Assembly: GCA_035513295.1 (NCBI GenBank)
Contig: DATKCH010000013.1
Location: 20,624-84,623, forward strand
DNA length: 64,000 nt
Direction of reading: 5' to 3'
From: DATHRK01 sp035513295
GTDB lineage: Bacteria; Gemmatimonadota; Gemmatimonadetes; Longimicrobiales; RSA9
Part shown: in pieces, positions 44,291 through 51,633 of the stretch
How positions within the stretch are numbered: position 1 is the first letter of the stretch
Layout: the number at the start of each line of letters is the position of its first letter
The notes under the pieces: generated by a model
Seen by the model: the letters and a program-made list of their open reading frames with translations, nothing else
What the model was told of the DNA's origin: nothing
Databases searched by the model: none
Program-made: the position numbers and the translations under genes

Positions 44291-44377
44291 GCCACGAGCC
44301 TCCGGGCGAGTGGCATTCGAGACGGCGGTCGGGTTGATCTTCGCGGGTCGCCCGGTCGCCGTTTCCTGTGTCAGCCC

Positions 44378-44406
44378 AGTCTACAGACCGATATTTTGCG
44401 TGTCAA
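44378..44406 (-). promoter_or_regulatory. sigma-70 promoter facing the minus-strand hypothetical gene
   Basis: Read on the minus strand, TTGACA (44406-44401) and TAGACT (44383-44378) are separated by exactly 17 bases, the best consensus match seen in the island. It would transcribe leftwards across the palindrome into the gene at 44239. The plus strand in the same place has TATTTT (44392-44397), a possible -10 for the cargo operon. Confidence 0.6.
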
Positions 44407-44445
44407 CTGAACTGATACGAGACTACCGGGGGAGGCCTGAGGCCC

Positions 44446-44679
44446 ATGGACGAGCGGGAGAGGCTGGGGATGGTAGCTCAGACTGCGTTGAAGACCGTGA
44501 CCCCCAGCATGCGAGAAATCGCGGAGGAGGCAGGGATCGCGTACTCCACGCTCAGGGCCTGGAGCGCCGGCAACCGATTTCCCAGCCCTGAAGGCAGGGC
44601 CGCCCTGGCGAAGGCCCTCCGCCGCCGCGCCGGCGTCCTCGAGGAGCTCGCGGGCGAGCTGGAGGGGGCGGCGGAGTGA
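44446..44679 (+). CDS. small helix-turn-helix DNA-binding protein
   Basis: A 77-residue protein with an HTH in residues about 19-45 (TPSMREIAEEAGIAYSTLRA then WSAGNRFPSPEGRAALAKAL), the XRE/CopY-like pattern of phage and plasmid regulators. GGGGGAGG lies 11 bases before the ATG. It is the first gene of the plus-strand cargo and overlaps the DUF4145-like gene by four bases, so it probably controls that operon, perhaps through the 44272 palindrome. Confidence 0.75.
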   Translation: MDERERLGMVAQTALKTVTPSMREIAEEAGIAYSTLRAWSAGNRFPSPEGRAALAKALRRRAGVLEELAGELEGAAE

Positions 44680-45335
44680 AGCGGGCACGTTTCGACCGCA
44701 ACAAGATCGTCCGCCCAGATCCCAATACTGCGGCAGGGTGGCATCGCTACGTATGCGGTTATTGCGGGAATTCGGTGGCCGGGGCCGTGGTCGCAGAGTT
44801 CAAACTCGTCAGGGCGAGCGATAGTCAGGTCCAGTTTCACGCGAAATGGTTGCAGTGCCCCACCTGCGCGAACCCGAGCGTGATGGACTCTCATAGGAAC
44901 GTCCGCCCAGGCGTGAAGGGAGGAGTGGCAGTTGAGGGCCTCCCGGAGGACGTTGCTGAGGCGTACGACGAGGCGCGGGCCTGCTTCGGCGTCGGCGGCT
45001 TCACGGGCTGTGAGCTCGTCTGCCGCAAGATCCTGATGCACGTAGCCGTGGAGAAGGGCGCCAAGGAGGGCGAACCGTTCCAGGCGTATATCGACTACCT
45101 CGCCGATCAGAGGTATGTAACGCCCCCGATGCGGCCATGGGTGGATCGGATCCGAGCTCACGGCAACCTGGCCACTCACAGGCTGGCGAAGCCGGAGAAA
45201 GCGCGCGCCGAGAGTACCCTGATGTTCACGGGCGAGCTGCTGCGCCTGGTGTACGAGATGGACTACATGAGCAAGCTGTATGCTCCGCCCGAGCCCGCTG
45301 AGTCCGGTGGCGAACCTGAGGACGCCGCCGAGTGA
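44676..45335 (+). CDS. zinc-ribbon plus DUF4145-like protein
   Basis: A 219-residue protein. The N-terminal half has two CxxC pairs (CGYCGN near residue 27 and CPTCANPS near 60), a zinc ribbon. The C-terminal half is the helical DUF4145 pattern (DEARACFGVGGFTGCELVCR then KILMHVAVEKGA, with IRAHGNLATHRLAKP). DUF4145 proteins belong to the HEPN-like helical group and are common beside restriction and abortive infection genes. GTG start overlaps the HTH gene. Confidence 0.7.
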   Translation: MKRARFDRNKIVRPDPNTAAGWHRYVCGYCGNSVAGAVVAEFKLVRASDSQVQFHAKWLQCPTCANPSVMDSHRNVRPGVKGGVAVEGLPEDVAEAYDEARACFGVGGFTGCELVCRKILMHVAVEKGAKEGEPFQAYIDYLADQRYVTPPMRPWVDRIRAHGNLATHRLAKPEKARAESTLMFTGELLRLVYEMDYMSKLYAPPEPAESGGEPEDAAE

Positions 45336-45916
45336 CGCGACGCTCGAGCGTCCCGAAGGCGGCGCGGGAGTCCGCAGAGAAAGCGTTCAAGGGGCGCTGC
45401 GCGCTGTGCGAGGCGGAAGCGCAGCAGATCCATCACATCGACGGCGACAACGCGAACAACGACCCCCTCAACCTCCTGCCGGTCTGCGGAACGTGTCATA
45501 CCCGGCAACACGGCCCCGACGCGATAGAGCCGGATCGGCTGGCGTTCTATCGTGAGCACCGACACCCCGGAATCCTGGCACCGCAGTTCAGGCCGCTCTT
45601 CCGGCGCATGCGATTCTTGCGAGCACCTGAGGGGCTGATGTTCTGGGACATGGCACGCCAAGCACAGGAACTGCAGCAACTCGTCGAACACCACAACATG
45701 GGCAGCTACTACGCCCCGCGAGTGGCGAGGGCCGTTGGCGGTGGACCCCATATTCTCGATGTATACAATCCCCCCAGCGAGCGGGAGAACCTCGAAGAGG
45801 CGCGGCGGTACCGCGACAGGATCGAGCAAGAAAGGTCTGGCGTCTACGAACTCATCCTCGAGCTGATCGACTACCAGCCTTGGGCCGATGGTCCCCCCAG
45901 CTCCCGTTCAGACTGA
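45332..45916 (+). CDS. HNH endonuclease domain protein
   Basis: A 194-residue protein. The HNH fold lies near residues 23-58: CALCEAEAQQIHHIDGDNAN, then DPLNLLPVCGTCHTRQH, giving the two CxxC pairs, the HH, the central Asn and the final His of zinc-stabilised HNH nucleases. The C-terminal 100 residues are helical and unrecognised, possibly a target-binding part. The GTG start overlaps the DUF4145-like gene. DNA cleavage is expected from the family; the target is unknown. Confidence 0.8.
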   Translation: MTRRSSVPKAARESAEKAFKGRCALCEAEAQQIHHIDGDNANNDPLNLLPVCGTCHTRQHGPDAIEPDRLAFYREHRHPGILAPQFRPLFRRMRFLRAPEGLMFWDMARQAQELQQLVEHHNMGSYYAPRVARAVGGGPHILDVYNPPSERENLEEARRYRDRIEQERSGVYELILELIDYQPWADGPPSSRSD

Positions 45917-45925
45917 GGGTCCGGG

Positions 45926-46141
45926 TTGAGCGACACGTACGTATTCGACAAGGGCGAGCCGCACCACCGGGGCGATCGTCGAGGAAAGTGCTGTCCCGAA
46001 TGCGGCCAGCCGACGTTCCGAGATGATCGGCCGTCCAGGACCCCACGATTCTCCGCTGGGGGCGACACCGTTCGGTGCGAGGCCTGTGACTGGGAGGGGA
46101 CGGCAGGCGACACCGTCGAGTGCGAGGACGGGAACGAATGA
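45926..46141 (+). CDS. small zinc-ribbon protein, copy A
   Basis: A 71-residue protein with a TTG start. It has two CxxC pairs, CCPECGQPTFRDDRPSR and VRCEACDWEG. It is a clear paralogue of the 66-residue protein at 46454 (shared pattern VF...EPH.R.DR....CPEC, then FRD.R.SR, then VRC.AC.WEG). The two copies flank a small membrane protein. Function unknown; the stop overlaps the next ATG. Confidence 0.65.
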   Translation: MSDTYVFDKGEPHHRGDRRGKCCPECGQPTFRDDRPSRTPRFSAGGDTVRCEACDWEGTAGDTVECEDGNE

Positions 46142-46452
46142 GCCTGCTCGCAATCGTCCTGACGTCGGCCGCAGTGGGTGCGATCGCCTCCGGTCTTCTC
46201 ACACTGATCGGGCAAGCCCTCGAGCGGAGAGCTCGACGCGACGAGCTCGTCTTCCAGAAAGCGTTGGAGATGGCCATCCGCCGAACCGACGTCATTATGC
46301 AGGTCCTCGAGCAACAGCCTGGCAGAGTCGCAATCATACACGACGATGTGGTGACCGCCGCCAGCTACTACCAGTGGCTCAAGAGCTTGCTCGAGCACGG
46401 CCAGCTCCCACCGGACGCGCCGACCACTTCCACCGCCCCACCCACCCCGTAG
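46138..46452 (+). CDS. small single-pass membrane protein
   Basis: A 104-residue protein with an N-terminal membrane helix (LLAIVLTSAAVGAIASGLLTLI) followed by a basic/charged helical cytoplasmic part (ALERRARRDELVFQKALEMA) and a Pro/Thr-rich end. The ATG overlaps the stop of zinc protein A and copy B starts two bases after its stop. Membrane proteins placed in such cargo operons can be effectors, but nothing proves that here. Confidence 0.65.
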   Translation: MSLLAIVLTSAAVGAIASGLLTLIGQALERRARRDELVFQKALEMAIRRTDVIMQVLEQQPGRVAIIHDDVVTAASYYQWLKSLLEHGQLPPDAPTTSTAPPTP

Positions 46453-46453
46453 A

Positions 46454-46654
46454 GTGACGCGCCCCGGACGGAACGTCTTCGGGAGAGACGAACCGCACGA
46501 GCGGGACGATCGCACCGATCGGCGCTGCCCGGAATGCGACTCGCCGGTCTTCCGCGACGAGCGATCCAGCAGGGGCCCTCTCACGTTCGGTGACCACCCG
46601 GTGCGGTGCCGTGCCTGCGGCTGGGAGGGGGAGCTGCAGGACGCCGCCGAGTGA
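46454..46654 (+). CDS. small zinc-ribbon protein, copy B
   Basis: A 66-residue protein (GTG start) paralogous to the one at 45926: NVFGRDEPHERDDRTDRRCP then FRDERSSRGPLTFGDHPVRC and ACGWEG. All four cysteines are kept. The stop overlaps the GTG of the next gene. The duplicated ribbon around a membrane gene suggests the A-membrane-B set works together, an inference from layout. Confidence 0.65.
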   Translation: MTRPGRNVFGRDEPHERDDRTDRRCPECDSPVFRDERSSRGPLTFGDHPVRCRACGWEGELQDAAE

Positions 46655-47430
46655 CAGGCGACGTCTACGGCGTCGAGGACCTCTCGGATGCGAGCCCGGA
46701 GCTGGTCCTGGTCGATTCGGATGCGGTGGAGGAGTGGGCCCACCGCCGGCGTCGCCTCTGGAAGTCGCTCGTCGAGCTCCACAACGGTCTCGTCGTCCTC
46801 CGCCAGCTGGTCGACTACCCGACGATTCTCCTGGCCGGGTACCGTGACCTGCGCAGCCTGCTCCTCTCGTCGCTTCACGATCACGCGGCGCTGATCGTCC
46901 ACCGCCTGTGGGAGGATCAGCGCTCTTCCGGGTCGCTAAAACAGCTCCGTACGTTCCTGATGAAGTCTGTGCGACCGGAATGGGAGGGTGCCGTCCGCGA
47001 TGCTTGTCGACGGGCGGCGCCCTCCCCCGAGGTCGAGGAGTCAGTCCAGCGAATCAAGCAGCAGCGGCACGTCGACGTTGCCCACATAGACGCCGAGGCC
47101 GGAAGCGTTCCGTGGGTACCGCTGGCCGAGCTGGAGGAGGCGGCGCGGACTCTCGAGCGCTTTTACAACGCGATCGGCCTGGGGACGGAGGCGCACCTGG
47201 GCCTGCGCGGCCTCGATCCCCTCGGGGCGTCTGGCGAGCCCTCCGAGCTCGTCGCGCTCCTGGACGCCGGCGTCGCACTGGGTCCGTGGAGTCGGAACTA
47301 CGACGAGGACCCGGACGCCTGGATGGGGTTCGATCGGCCGAGACTCGACGACGACGCGATCCGCGTGCTGAACCGGGCGCGGGTCGCGTCGGGAATGGCA
47401 GCGATCCCTACCGACCCACCTACCGCTTGA
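46651..47430 (+). CDS. HEPN-like helical protein, candidate RNase
   Basis: A 259-residue largely helical protein. Residues 133-146 read QRIKQQRHVDVAHI, in which Arg139 and His145 give the RX4-6H motif of HEPN ribonucleases (compare the RN..aH type of AbiU2-like proteins). The N-terminal half has an amphipathic WKSLVELHNGLVVLRQLVDY stretch. HEPN proteins act as toxins or abortive infection effectors by cutting RNA. The identification rests on motif and helical content and needs structure support. It closes the seven-gene overlapping run that begins with the HTH gene. Confidence 0.5.
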   Translation: MTGDVYGVEDLSDASPELVLVDSDAVEEWAHRRRRLWKSLVELHNGLVVLRQLVDYPTILLAGYRDLRSLLLSSLHDHAALIVHRLWEDQRSSGSLKQLRTFLMKSVRPEWEGAVRDACRRAAPSPEVEESVQRIKQQRHVDVAHIDAEAGSVPWVPLAELEEAARTLERFYNAIGLGTEAHLGLRGLDPLGASGEPSELVALLDAGVALGPWSRNYDEDPDAWMGFDRPRLDDDAIRVLNRARVASGMAAIPTDPPTA

Positions 47431-47642
47431 GCAGCGCCCGTGATCGTCCTGACGTCGGCCGGCCGCGCTTGCATAAACCCGCACTGGCCCTGCGGAATTA
47501 TGCGCGTGGCCGCGGCTAGCGCCCTCGCCAGCTCCGACGACGGGACGGGCGGGGCACCTGACGGCCCCACGGACCCCGCGGGCCGCTGAACGCGATTCGG
47601 GAAGATTTGCGGAGACGGGGCCGGCGGCTTCTGTTTCCGCGA

Positions 47643-48995
47643 ATGACTCTGATCCCCGGCCCCCCGCCCGAGACGACGCATTCAGCGGTCCCGCCGGTGA
47701 CATCCGGGGTCCAGCCCGTCTTCGAGCCCAAGGGTGAAGGCCCCCGTGTCCACCTGGCGAAGGATCTAGAGGCGATCGTCGACGCCGGCGGGGACGAGTA
47801 CGTTGGGTCGGCTAGCGTCGTTGCCCCGCTTTTCGGGCAGCCCGGACCGATGGTCACCGTCGACTTCGGCGACTGGATTCCGGAGGAGGCTTTCTCGGCG
47901 TTGGCAGTGGAGACGGAGTGGCGCATCCGAATTCCCTCGCTCCGCCAGGATTTCCCCGCTTTTCAGGTGGGGTTCGGTCTCTCGCCCCGCCCGGCGTGCA
48001 TCCGCTTTCGCCCCCGTCCGTTTGACGTCGTCGCGCGGTACTCTGACCGCCCCGCAACGAGACTCGTCTTCCACCCGCTGAACATGCCCGCCTTCAGCTG
48101 GCCGGACGACCGCGGCCGTCAAAGAACGGTGCACCTGGAAGCCGGCGAATGGAGGATCCGGCTCACATCTCTCCTGCCCGGCGATCCCGAAACGGGCACC
48201 TTCGCCCTATCGGCGGCGGTGGAAGCGACGCGCACGGACGGCGGGCAGTTCGACCTTGAGGAGGGACGACAGATCACCGATGCGGTCGGCTTTCTGCTCG
48301 GGTTCGCGACTGGATCGTGGCGCACTCCGATGTTCCCCGTGGGGTTCGACGCAGCCGGGGAGAGGACTTGGGAGATCTGGACGACGGCCAGGCAACCGTC
48401 GTGGACGCGACGGGAGGGGCCCATGCCCCTGCTAGACGCCCGGTTCCTCGAGCTGCTCGCACCCGGTTACTTCGCATTCCGGGCGCAGGGCGAGACGGAA
48501 TCCTACGCGATCGAGCGCGCGATCGAGTGGCAGCTTGCAGCGAATGTCGCCGAGATCGGTGTCCAGGGCCCAGTAGTCGTGGCCCAGGCGGCGCTGGAGC
48601 TGCTGGCTTGGACGACTCTCGTCCAGCGGGTCGGAATGACCAAGGAGGGGTTTGAAAAGCTCCCCGCTGCGGACAAGATCCGCTTGTTGTTCGCCGACCT
48701 GGATCTGCCCACCGCGATCCCGACGACGGAACGAACTCAGGGGTTGGTTTCGCTCGCGGCCGAACACGGGTGGGTAGACGGACCGCACTGCTTGACCGCC
48801 ATTCGTAACGCGTACGTGCACCCGAAGATCGAGCGACAGCGGGCGCTCCGGGGCCGCATGCACGGCGCCCGCGACCTCGCTCTGTGGTACGTGGAGATGT
48901 GTATCCTGGCCCTCTGTGGATACCGAAAGGAGTACCGTAGCCGCGTCGAGCGACTCGCACCCTGGGAGTCCATAATCATGCCGGGCCCCGCATGA
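47643..48995 (+). CDS. large protein with a C-terminal HEPN-like motif
   Basis: A 450-residue protein. The first 250 residues are beta-rich and acidic, including FRPRPFDVVARYSDRPATRL and WRIRLTSLLPGDPETGTFAL. The C-terminal 150 residues are helical and contain LTAIRNAYVHPKIERQRALR, an RNX3H motif (Arg and His near 387 and 392) typical of HEPN nucleases. An N-terminal sensor with a C-terminal HEPN effector is the layout of ApeA-like phage defence proteins, so this is a similar candidate. The ATG at 47643 is preferred over an upstream TTG. The 212-base gap before it holds only a 19-bp repeat. Confidence 0.5.
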   Translation: MTLIPGPPPETTHSAVPPVTSGVQPVFEPKGEGPRVHLAKDLEAIVDAGGDEYVGSASVVAPLFGQPGPMVTVDFGDWIPEEAFSALAVETEWRIRIPSLRQDFPAFQVGFGLSPRPACIRFRPRPFDVVARYSDRPATRLVFHPLNMPAFSWPDDRGRQRTVHLEAGEWRIRLTSLLPGDPETGTFALSAAVEATRTDGGQFDLEEGRQITDAVGFLLGFATGSWRTPMFPVGFDAAGERTWEIWTTARQPSWTRREGPMPLLDARFLELLAPGYFAFRAQGETESYAIERAIEWQLAANVAEIGVQGPVVVAQAALELLAWTTLVQRVGMTKEGFEKLPAADKIRLLFADLDLPTAIPTTERTQGLVSLAAEHGWVDGPHCLTAIRNAYVHPKIERQRALRGRMHGARDLALWYVEMCILALCGYRKEYRSRVERLAPWESIIMPGPA

Positions 48996-49111
48996 TGCCG
49001 AGCTCATCTGCCGCGCGCCGCCGCTCACCCCGTGCGCTTTCGGTGCGGCTCGGCCGCGCTCGGGTCGCGACGGAGTACCGGGTGCCCGAGCTGGAGGCCG
49101 ACGCGGCGTGA
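48992..49111 (+). CDS. possible coupling peptide between HEPN-like and TIR-like genes
   Basis: A 39-codon frame beginning with two ATG codons that overlap the stop of the preceding gene. It ends in a TGA overlapping the GTG of the TIR-like gene. The Arg/Ser/Ala-rich sequence has no recognised domain. Its only support is the exact fit between two genes, which would couple their translation. Confidence 0.3.
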   Translation: MMPSSSAARRRSPRALSVRLGRARVATEYRVPELEADAA

Positions 49112-50154
49112 GTGACGAGGAGCTGGACCAGGACGTAGCCGATCCGAGTCGTGACGTGCACGAGGCGCCCGAATCGGACGCCGACGGTTTCCGCTACGAC
49201 GTCGCGATCTCCTTCCTCCAGGACCCGGACGTCGACGTCGCGCTGGAGCTCGCCGAGAAGCTCCGGGCTCCGCTCGGCGGCCGCGTCTTTTGCTCGCCTG
49301 AGCGCCAGGCGCTGATCTCTGGCGAGAACGGGCCCGAGACCTTCGCCCGCATCTTCCGACGCGAGACCCGGGTGGCCGTCGTCCTATACCGACCGACGGA
49401 AGGCGCGCGGCTGGGCTGGGGTGAAACGTCGTACACGCAGCTGGAAGAGGACGCGATCACGGGGATGGCGATCAACGACGGACGCGGCCTGGACGTCGTC
49501 GTGCTCCTCTCCATGGCGGAAGATTACGCGTCGCCGGCGTGGTACTCGGACGGCCGCTCGGGCCTCCACTTTCCGGAATTCGGCATCGACGGCGCAGCCG
49601 CGGTCACACTGGAACGCGTCCGGCGTGTAGGTGGCCTAGTGCGCCAGGAAAGCGCGATTCAGATGGGGGTCCGCCTCTGGCGCGAGCACCAGGCCGAAGA
49701 GGAACGCCGGCGGATACTCGGGGGCGGGTACCCCGGGTTCCAAACGGCGTTAACGGATCTGGTGGCCCTCCTCGAGCGTCTTGCGAACGAGCTGAAAGAG
49801 GCTACGGGGGGCGAAGAGCGGATTGAGTTCGCTCGCGACTACTACGGTCCGCTCATCTACTACAGGCAGGCCGTGTTTACGTGGACTTCGTCGACCAACG
49901 TTGGCCCCCCGTTCACGTTCCGGGCGGAGGTCAAGCCCAACGAGCGGCTCTTTCGCGCGGTGGAGGGCGGTCTTCGCAATGCTTGGGAGGGCACCTTCCT
50001 CTACGACGTTGGGCTTGATGGTCGATGGGGTTGGAGGCCCGCCGACGGCCGGGCACTGATGTCGTCGGAGGCGTTCGCGGACCTTCTGCTGAAGCGCCTC
50101 CTCGAGTGGGGGCAAGACCTCTACGCCTCCGGCGCCGTCCCGCGGCGGGTTTGA
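49108..50154 (+). CDS. TIR-like domain protein
   Basis: A 348-residue protein. After an acidic 30-residue leader, residues about 30-170 have a TIR-type alternation: YDVAISFLQDPDVDVALELA (strand A and helix), VFCSPERQ, ETRVAVVLYRPTE and LGWGETSYTQLEEDAI, with a Trp-Gly-Glu region where the catalytic Glu of NAD-cleaving TIRs would lie. The C-terminal 170 residues are helical/beta and unrecognised. Bacterial TIR proteins deplete NAD or make signalling nucleotides on phage infection. The assignment is by pattern only. Confidence 0.55.
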   Translation: MSDEELDQDVADPSRDVHEAPESDADGFRYDVAISFLQDPDVDVALELAEKLRAPLGGRVFCSPERQALISGENGPETFARIFRRETRVAVVLYRPTEGARLGWGETSYTQLEEDAITGMAINDGRGLDVVVLLSMAEDYASPAWYSDGRSGLHFPEFGIDGAAAVTLERVRRVGGLVRQESAIQMGVRLWREHQAEEERRRILGGGYPGFQTALTDLVALLERLANELKEATGGEERIEFARDYYGPLIYYRQAVFTWTSSTNVGPPFTFRAEVKPNERLFRAVEGGLRNAWEGTFLYDVGLDGRWGWRPADGRALMSSEAFADLLLKRLLEWGQDLYASGAVPRRV

Positions 50155-50377
50155 CGGGAGCGAGAGGCCTAGTTCTGGTCCCTCTCCGCAGGGTAGCGAT
50201 CCAACGGTAGCCGATGTTACCCTGGCGTCGCGTCGACTCTGCCCTCGGCGCGACATCCTACCGGGCGCCCCATCCGCGCTCGTCCGTCAGTTGGACCGGC
50301 TCCTCCTCTCCCCGGCCAGGACCCCGGGCGTGACGCGCGCGGTTTCGGGCGCTTGTCCCACAACCCGGAGGCGCTAC

Positions 50378-50602
50378 ATGAGAAAATCACCGTGGCACTC
50401 AGTACGAGGCTCCGTCCACCATGTCTGCTCGAACTGCAACACCGGCAACAACATCGTACGGCCGAGGAGGAGCTACGCGCTGCACGTCGTCCAGCCGCGG
50501 CGCCTCGAGGAGGCGGGCATGAGCCAGGAGAAATGCGGGTGCCTCTCGAAGGGCGGGGTCGTCGTGGCGTCGTGCGAGAATCACCGTTCTATTGCACGGT
50601 GA
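50378..50602 (+). CDS. small cysteine-rich protein
   Basis: A 74-residue protein starting MRKSPWHSVRGSVHHVCSNC with GGAGGCG before the ATG. A CxxC pair (CSNCNTG) and a later CGC...C...H pattern could bind zinc. It contains the first copy of a 21-bp repeat (50457-50477). Not recognised. The 223 bases before it show no convincing gene. Confidence 0.5.
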   Translation: MRKSPWHSVRGSVHHVCSNCNTGNNIVRPRRSYALHVVQPRRLEEAGMSQEKCGCLSKGGVVVASCENHRSIAR

Positions 50603-50629
50603 CCTTTCCTACGGCCGAGGAGGAGCTAC

Positions 50630-50911
50630 GTGGGGAATCATCTTGATGAACTCGCGCCCTTGGCATCGCAACGCGTTGTCGCCGACCGCATTGGGTGGAC
50701 GATTGAGGAGGTGCGGGCCAACCCCGGCGATGCGCTCAGAAACGCCATTGCTACATTTCCGTCGACTGGCCGGATCACAAGAAAGCGAGAGCGGCTCTCT
50801 GTGAAGGCGCTTATCTGGATTCTGGCTGAGGTACCATCCGACGACCCCGGCAGGAACGAGTTGGCCGATTCCATCCAAGCGCTTATCGGACGAGCTGGTG
50901 GCGAGTCATAA
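50630..50911 (+). CDS. hypothetical small protein
   Basis: A 93-residue protein from a GTG preceded by GAGGAGGAG, which is part of the second copy of a 21-bp repeat (50610-50630). Sequence is helical with a possible HTH (LASQRVVADRIGWTIEEVRA). Base composition is less GC-rich than host genes, in keeping with recent acquisition. It lies six bases before a membrane gene. Confidence 0.5.
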   Translation: MGNHLDELAPLASQRVVADRIGWTIEEVRANPGDALRNAIATFPSTGRITRKRERLSVKALIWILAEVPSDDPGRNELADSIQALIGRAGGES

Positions 50912-50917
50912 CCACCT

Positions 50918-51577
50918 ATGAATGCCGGAGCCGAGAGTCTGTTCGCGAGGCTTGCAATCACCGCGTTCGCTGGGATCGCGATCGTTCTGCACCTGGTTTT
51001 CCCGCAGGTGCAGCTTGATCTACCGACCCTCATTCTGGTCCTCGTCGGCGTTGCACCCTGGTTAGCCCCCGTCTTCAAATCTATTGAGCTGCCCGGAGGC
51101 TTCAAAATTGAGCTTCAGCATGTTCAACGAGCCACGCGACGAGTCGTTGGCGCCGAACCCACTGGCGAACCGCTCCCGGCACCCGTCGGAGCGACAGGTA
51201 GCGAAACCACGCGGACAGTCGCCCGCCCCGGCGTTGTAGTTGTCGACCACGAGAGCTGGCTCGCGGATCTCGAGGCGTTGGCAAGGCAGGACCCGAACCT
51301 CAGTCTCGTCGCGCTGCGGATCGAGATTGAGAGCATGCTCCGAAATATCGCGCGCGGGCATCACCTAGAGTGGGAGCGCCGGTCCGCCGGAAGGTTGCTG
51401 AGTCAGCTCCACGAAGCCGGCATCTTCTCTGGTGACTTGGTCGCGGGTTTGCGCGACCTGATCTCTCTCGGCAATCAAGCTGCGCATGGTACCGAGGTAA
51501 CGCCGGAGGCCGCTGAATGGGCACTCGACCACGCCGGGGCGATCCTCGGCCGACTGACCGGTTACCTCGGAGACTAG
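50918..51577 (+). CDS. membrane-anchored DUF4145/HEPN-like protein
   Basis: A 219-residue protein. Two N-terminal membrane helices (LAITAFAGIAIVLHLVF; LPTLILVLVGVAPWLAPVF) are followed by a linker and a helical domain with ALRIEIESMLRNIARGHHLE and LRDLISLGNQAAHGTEVTPE. The Asn-Gln-x2-His-Gly pattern is frequent in DUF4145-like, HEPN-related proteins. Function unknown; a membrane-tethered sensor or effector is plausible given its neighbours. Confidence 0.55.
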   Translation: MNAGAESLFARLAITAFAGIAIVLHLVFPQVQLDLPTLILVLVGVAPWLAPVFKSIELPGGFKIELQHVQRATRRVVGAEPTGEPLPAPVGATGSETTRTVARPGVVVVDHESWLADLEALARQDPNLSLVALRIEIESMLRNIARGHHLEWERRSAGRLLSQLHEAGIFSGDLVAGLRDLISLGNQAAHGTEVTPEAAEWALDHAGAILGRLTGYLGD

Positions 51578-51633
51578 CTGAAGCACAGGACCGTAAGATA
51601 AAGCGCAGTAGAAACCAGCGGCGTGAGGTACCG

